From NCBI RefSeq assembly GCF_034096925.1, contig NZ_JAWZSQ010000007.1:1-64000 (forward strand): DNA of 64,000 nt, in the 5' to 3' direction. The position numbers were made by a program, and so were the translations under genes. The notes beneath the pieces were generated by a model. The model searched no databases and was not told the origin of the DNA. It saw nothing but the letters and a program-made list of their open reading frames with translations. How positions within the stretch are numbered: the first letter of the stretch is position 1; every line of letters begins with the position of its first letter. This document shows positions 59,003 to 64,000 of the stretch, in pieces. This stretch comes from Patulibacter defluvii (lineage in GTDB: Bacteria > Actinomycetota > Thermoleophilia > Solirubrobacterales > Solirubrobacteraceae).

Positions 59003-59596
59003 GTGAGCCCGCGCGTTCCCGACCCGAGCCGGATCGCCGCCGACGCCGGCCGGCTGGCGGCCGACACGACCCGGCTGGCGGCCGAGACGCCCGGCAAGCT
59101 CGTCAGCGACACCGGACGGCTGGCCGGCGACGCCGCCGACGACATCCGGCGGCTGGCCGAGGCGGCCGCCGGCGCCCCCGACGCGGCCGCCCGCCTGGGC
59201 GAGCGGCTGGACCGGCTCGACCAGCACCTGGAGGCGGCGCTCGAGCTCGGCAACCGGATCGCCGCGATCGGCGAGGGGCTGGTCGGCTTCGCCGAGCAGG
59301 TGGCCGCGACCGGCGAGCAGCTGGCGATCCTCGGCCAGCGGATCGACGAGCGCAGCAGCCAGATCATCGACGTCGGCGAGAAGCTCAGCTCGCAGGCGGT
59401 CCAGATGGCCGACCGGGCCGGCGAGGCGACCGCCCAGGCGGCCGAGATCGCCGGCGTCCGCCAGGCGGTCGAGCAGCTGATCGCGATGATGGGCCCGCTG
59501 GCCGGCACCGTCGAGCAGCTCGGCCGGGTCGCCGACCGGATCCCCGGCGCGCGGGCGGTCCGCCGCGGCACCGGCGGCGGCGACGCCCAGTCCTAG
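59003..59596 (+). CDS. helical (coiled-coil/phasin-like) protein, unknown function
   Basis: The 197-aa product from GTG 59003 is almost entirely amphipathic helix, rich in Ala, Arg, Glu and Gln. It has repeated AGRLAADTTRLAAET-like units in the first 60 residues and RLDRLDQHLEAALELG followed by EQVAATGEQLAIL later. No signal or membrane helix. It may coat a surface or bind lipid. Its stop shares the CTAG 59593-59596 with the convergent GNAT gene. Confidence 0.6.
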   Translation: MSPRVPDPSRIAADAGRLAADTTRLAAETPGKLVSDTGRLAGDAADDIRRLAEAAAGAPDAAARLGERLDRLDQHLEAALELGNRIAAIGEGLVGFAEQVAATGEQLAILGQRIDERSSQIIDVGEKLSSQAVQMADRAGEATAQAAEIAGVRQAVEQLIAMMGPLAGTVEQLGRVADRIPGARAVRRGTGGGDAQS

Positions 59597-60213
59597 CCGG
59601 TCGACACGCGGCCGCCGCCCAGCTCGGCCCGCCGCTCCGGCGCCCGCTCGGCGGCGACGTCGGAGCGCAGCAGGCCGTAGACGGCGACGTCGCGGCGGAC
59701 GCCCTGGGCCAGCCGGTCGATCACCGACCCGCGCAGCGTCCCCTCGTCGCGGAAGCCGGCGTGCTCGGCGACCCGCCGCGAGCCGGCGTTCTCGTCCCAG
59801 ATCCGCAGCTCGACCCGCTCCAGCCCGAGCGGTCCCAGCGCCCAGCGCGAGAGCAGCCGCAGGGCGGTGGTGGCGACGCCGCGGCCGCGGGCGTCGGGGG
59901 CGACCCAGTAGCCGATCTCCCCCACCCGGTGGCGCCAGTTCAGGTCGACGACGCCGATCGCGCCGATCAGCAGCCCGGCGCGGCTGTCGGCGATCGCCAA
60001 CTCCAGCGCCTCGCCGCCCTTCTCCCGCGCGCGCATCGCCGCGATCCAGCCGCGGGCGTCGCCCTCGCGGTACGGCACCGGGACCCGGGTCCAGCGCTGG
60101 ATGTCCGGGTCCTGGCAGGCGGCGGTGATCGCGGGGACGTCCTGCCCCCGCAACGCCCGCAGCATCACGCCGTCGTGGCTGAGCGGCGGGCTCGGCGTGC
60201 GCAGCGACGGCAC
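59593..60213 (-). CDS. GNAT-family N-acetyltransferase (RimJ/RimL type)
   Basis: The 206-aa enzyme shows MLRALRGQDVPAITAACQDP, IGYWVAPDARGRGVATTALRLL (acetyl-CoA loop) and NAGSRRVAEHAGFRDEG. Start ATG 60213. Its end overlaps the convergent helical-protein gene at CTAG. It is downstream of secA with 15 bases between. Target unknown. Confidence 0.88.
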   Translation of the reverse strand: MPSLRTPSPPLSHDGVMLRALRGQDVPAITAACQDPDIQRWTRVPVPYREGDARGWIAAMRAREKGGEALELAIADSRAGLLIGAIGVVDLNWRHRVGEIGYWVAPDARGRGVATTALRLLSRWALGPLGLERVELRIWDENAGSRRVAEHAGFRDEGTLRGSVIDRLAQGVRRDVAVYGLLRSDVAAERAPERRAELGGGRVSTG

Positions 60214-60228
60214 CGCGCGCCGCTCCGC

Positions 60229-63078
<2,850 letters not shown>

Positions 63079-63154
63079 GACCCGAGAGTACCAGCGGGAT
63101 ACGGGTCCTCCCGCGCCCCCTGGACGGCGGTTCGCGGCCGGCCGCGACGACCGA

Positions 63155-63178
63155 GGGCCGCGGCGGTCGCCGCGGCCC
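63155..63178. terminator. terminator hairpin between hpf and secA
   Basis: GGGCCGCGGCG (63155-63165) and CGCCGCGGCCC (63168-63178) form an 11-bp perfect stem with a two-base loop, 96 bases after the hpf stop. The adjacent CGCGGCCGGCCGCG (63134-63147) is also palindromic. The rest of the 195-base gap shows no gene. Confidence 0.6.
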
Positions 63179-63273
63179 CCGTGCGAGGCTCCGTCCCGGC
63201 CGGCCGTGCAGCCGGCGGGGTACGGAGACGAAATCGAGTTCGATGCTGCCGGGGGTGCCCCGGGCGGGGCGCC

Positions 63274-63639
63274 CTACGCGGCCGGCGCCGCCCCGTCGGC
63301 CCGGGCCTTCTGGGCCTGCGAGAACCGGCGCGCATCGCGGCGATGGCGCCGCTGCACGCGGTTGCGCTTGACCTGACGGGTGAGTTCCTCCTCGACGAGA
63401 TGGATGGCGTGCTTCAGGTCACGGCTGACGTCGTGCGCCCGGAGCGTGACCCCCTTGAGGCGGAGCGTCGCCTCGGCCCGGAACGGTTCGGCGACGGCGG
63501 GATTCGTGGCCTCGATGAGCTCGATCTCGAGCTCCGCGAGTTCGGACACCTGCGCATCGACCTTTCGGAAGCGGCGCTCGACGCACTCGCGCACCTCCGT
63601 CGTGATCGGGACGTTGCGGCCCTTCACCTCGATCCGCAT
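63274..63639 (-). CDS. hpf: ribosome hibernation-promoting factor / sigma-54 modulation protein, short form
   Basis: The 121-aa protein binds 30S subunits in slow growth. The alpha/beta core shows MRIEVKGRNVPITTEVRE, ECVERRFRKVDAQVSEL and ATLRLKGVTLRAHDVSRDLKHAIHLVEEEL, then a basic tail (QVKRNRVQRRHRRDARR). Only the N-terminal domain is present, so this is the short form. ATG 63639 follows AAAGGAG. Confidence 0.9.
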   Translation of the reverse strand: MRIEVKGRNVPITTEVRECVERRFRKVDAQVSELAELEIELIEATNPAVAEPFRAEATLRLKGVTLRAHDVSRDLKHAIHLVEEELTRQVKRNRVQRRHRRDARRFSQAQKARADGAAPAA

Positions 63640-63749
63640 GGATCTCCTTTCGTCCGGTGGACTCCAGCGGTAACGCGACCGTAACAGCGCGGCCGGTCGT
63701 CTGGCAAGGGCCGGGCGACATCTCTGGTGGAGACCTGCTATATGCCGCC

Positions 63750-63794
63750 GGGCCCTTCCCTCGACGGCCGTTCCGTGGTAGTCCCGGAGGGCCC
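63750..63794. terminator. hairpin after the GroES-like gene
   Basis: GGGCCCTTCC (63750-63759) pairs with GGAGGGCCC (63786-63794) with one bulged base, giving a 9-bp stem just beyond the stop of the minus-strand GroES-like gene at 63798. It is probably its terminator; the rest of the 158-base gap holds the hpf promoter region. Confidence 0.5.
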
Positions 63795-63797
63795 TGC

Positions 63798-64000
63798 TCA
63801 GCTCGAGCTGGGACCGTCCTCCGCGGGCTCCAGCGCCCCCAGCAGCTCGCCGACGCGGCAGACCAGCAGCCGCTCCTCCTCGACGTCGACCCAGGTGCCG
63901 GCGGAGGCGGGGAAGACGACGTGGTCGCCGGGGCGGACCGGCATCTCGACCCCGGCCTGCTGCCACCAGTCGAGGCCGGGGCCGACCCGCAGCACGATCC
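63798..64000 (-). CDS. GroES-like co-chaperonin, 3' part only (runs off the window)
   Basis: The visible C-terminal 66 residues or so read VLRVGPGLDWW, VRPGDHVVFPASAGTWVDV and ERLLVCRVGELLGALE. These match the second half of Cpn10/GroES (the VGPG turn, GDxVxF strand and final LxxxD-like helix). The segment after VGPG (LDWWQQAGVEM) is divergent from housekeeping GroES, so it may be a second, specialised paralogue. The 5' end is beyond base 64000. Confidence 0.7.
   Translation of the reverse strand, partial: IVLRVGPGLDWWQQAGVEMPVRPGDHVVFPASAGTWVDVEEERLLVCRVGELLGALEPAEDGPSSS

Overview
The window is chromosomal DNA of a very GC-rich (about 75%) bacterium. Synonymous positions are almost always G or C, many genes start with GTG, and the core genes are of actinobacterial type: tmRNA, smpB, ftsEX, secA, prfB, nadA-nadC, hpf, a mycobacterial-type dipZ and an MpaB-family oxygenase. 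The best inference is a member of Thermoleophilia/Solirubrobacterales (Patulibacter- or Conexibacter-like), but no rRNA is present to prove it. No tRNA, rRNA or CRISPR array was found.

Layout. 0-9.8 kb: a CPA1 Na+/H+ antiporter, a DUF2156 protein, a small membrane protein, and a run of overlapping genes (esterase, EamA-like transporter, response regulator, histidine kinase, lipoprotein esterase), then a thiolase-like gene. 9.77-11.58 kb: a decayed IS481-family element. Its ends survive, but most of the transposase has been replaced by lower-GC DNA carrying two secreted-protein genes. 11.6-20.5 kb: a clan GH-A glycoside hydrolase, an acyl-CoA dehydrogenase, an alpha/beta hydrolase, a beta-propeller protein, an XRE regulator and several secreted proteins of unknown function. 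20.57-20.94 kb: tmRNA (ssrA). 21-33 kb: a large exported protein, an MFS exporter with a TetR regulator and a visible promoter/operator, an AI-2E-family permease, GNAT, oligoendopeptidase F, smpB, a GlsB-type membrane protein, RNase R and an S41 protease. 34-36 kb: ftsX-ftsE, with a long self-complementary hairpin between ftsX and the protease gene.

36-48 kb is the most suggestive block. It holds a dTDP-rhamnose-4-epimerase-like enzyme, a five-gene run (GT2 glycosyltransferase, TIGR04282 transferase, SAM methyltransferase, membrane-anchored molybdopterin oxidoreductase, membrane protein), a beta-propeller lipoprotein, a polytopic membrane protein, DipZ, and a two-component system. Two sequence boxes recur in the divergent promoters of this block, which suggests that the two-component system controls its neighbours in an undescribed envelope glycoconjugate/redox function. 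MpaB and M16 genes follow.

49.4-64 kb: an intergenic region with a 60-bp tandem repeat, an acyltransferase with a long Ala/Pro tail, nadA-nadC, a HAD phosphatase, two related Thr-rich lipoproteins flanking a second acyl-CoA dehydrogenase, prfB, a helical protein, GNAT, secA, hpf and the 3' part of a GroES-like gene. Several convergent gene pairs share one CTAG tetranucleotide as both stop codons, and the IS insertion appears to have split one such pair.
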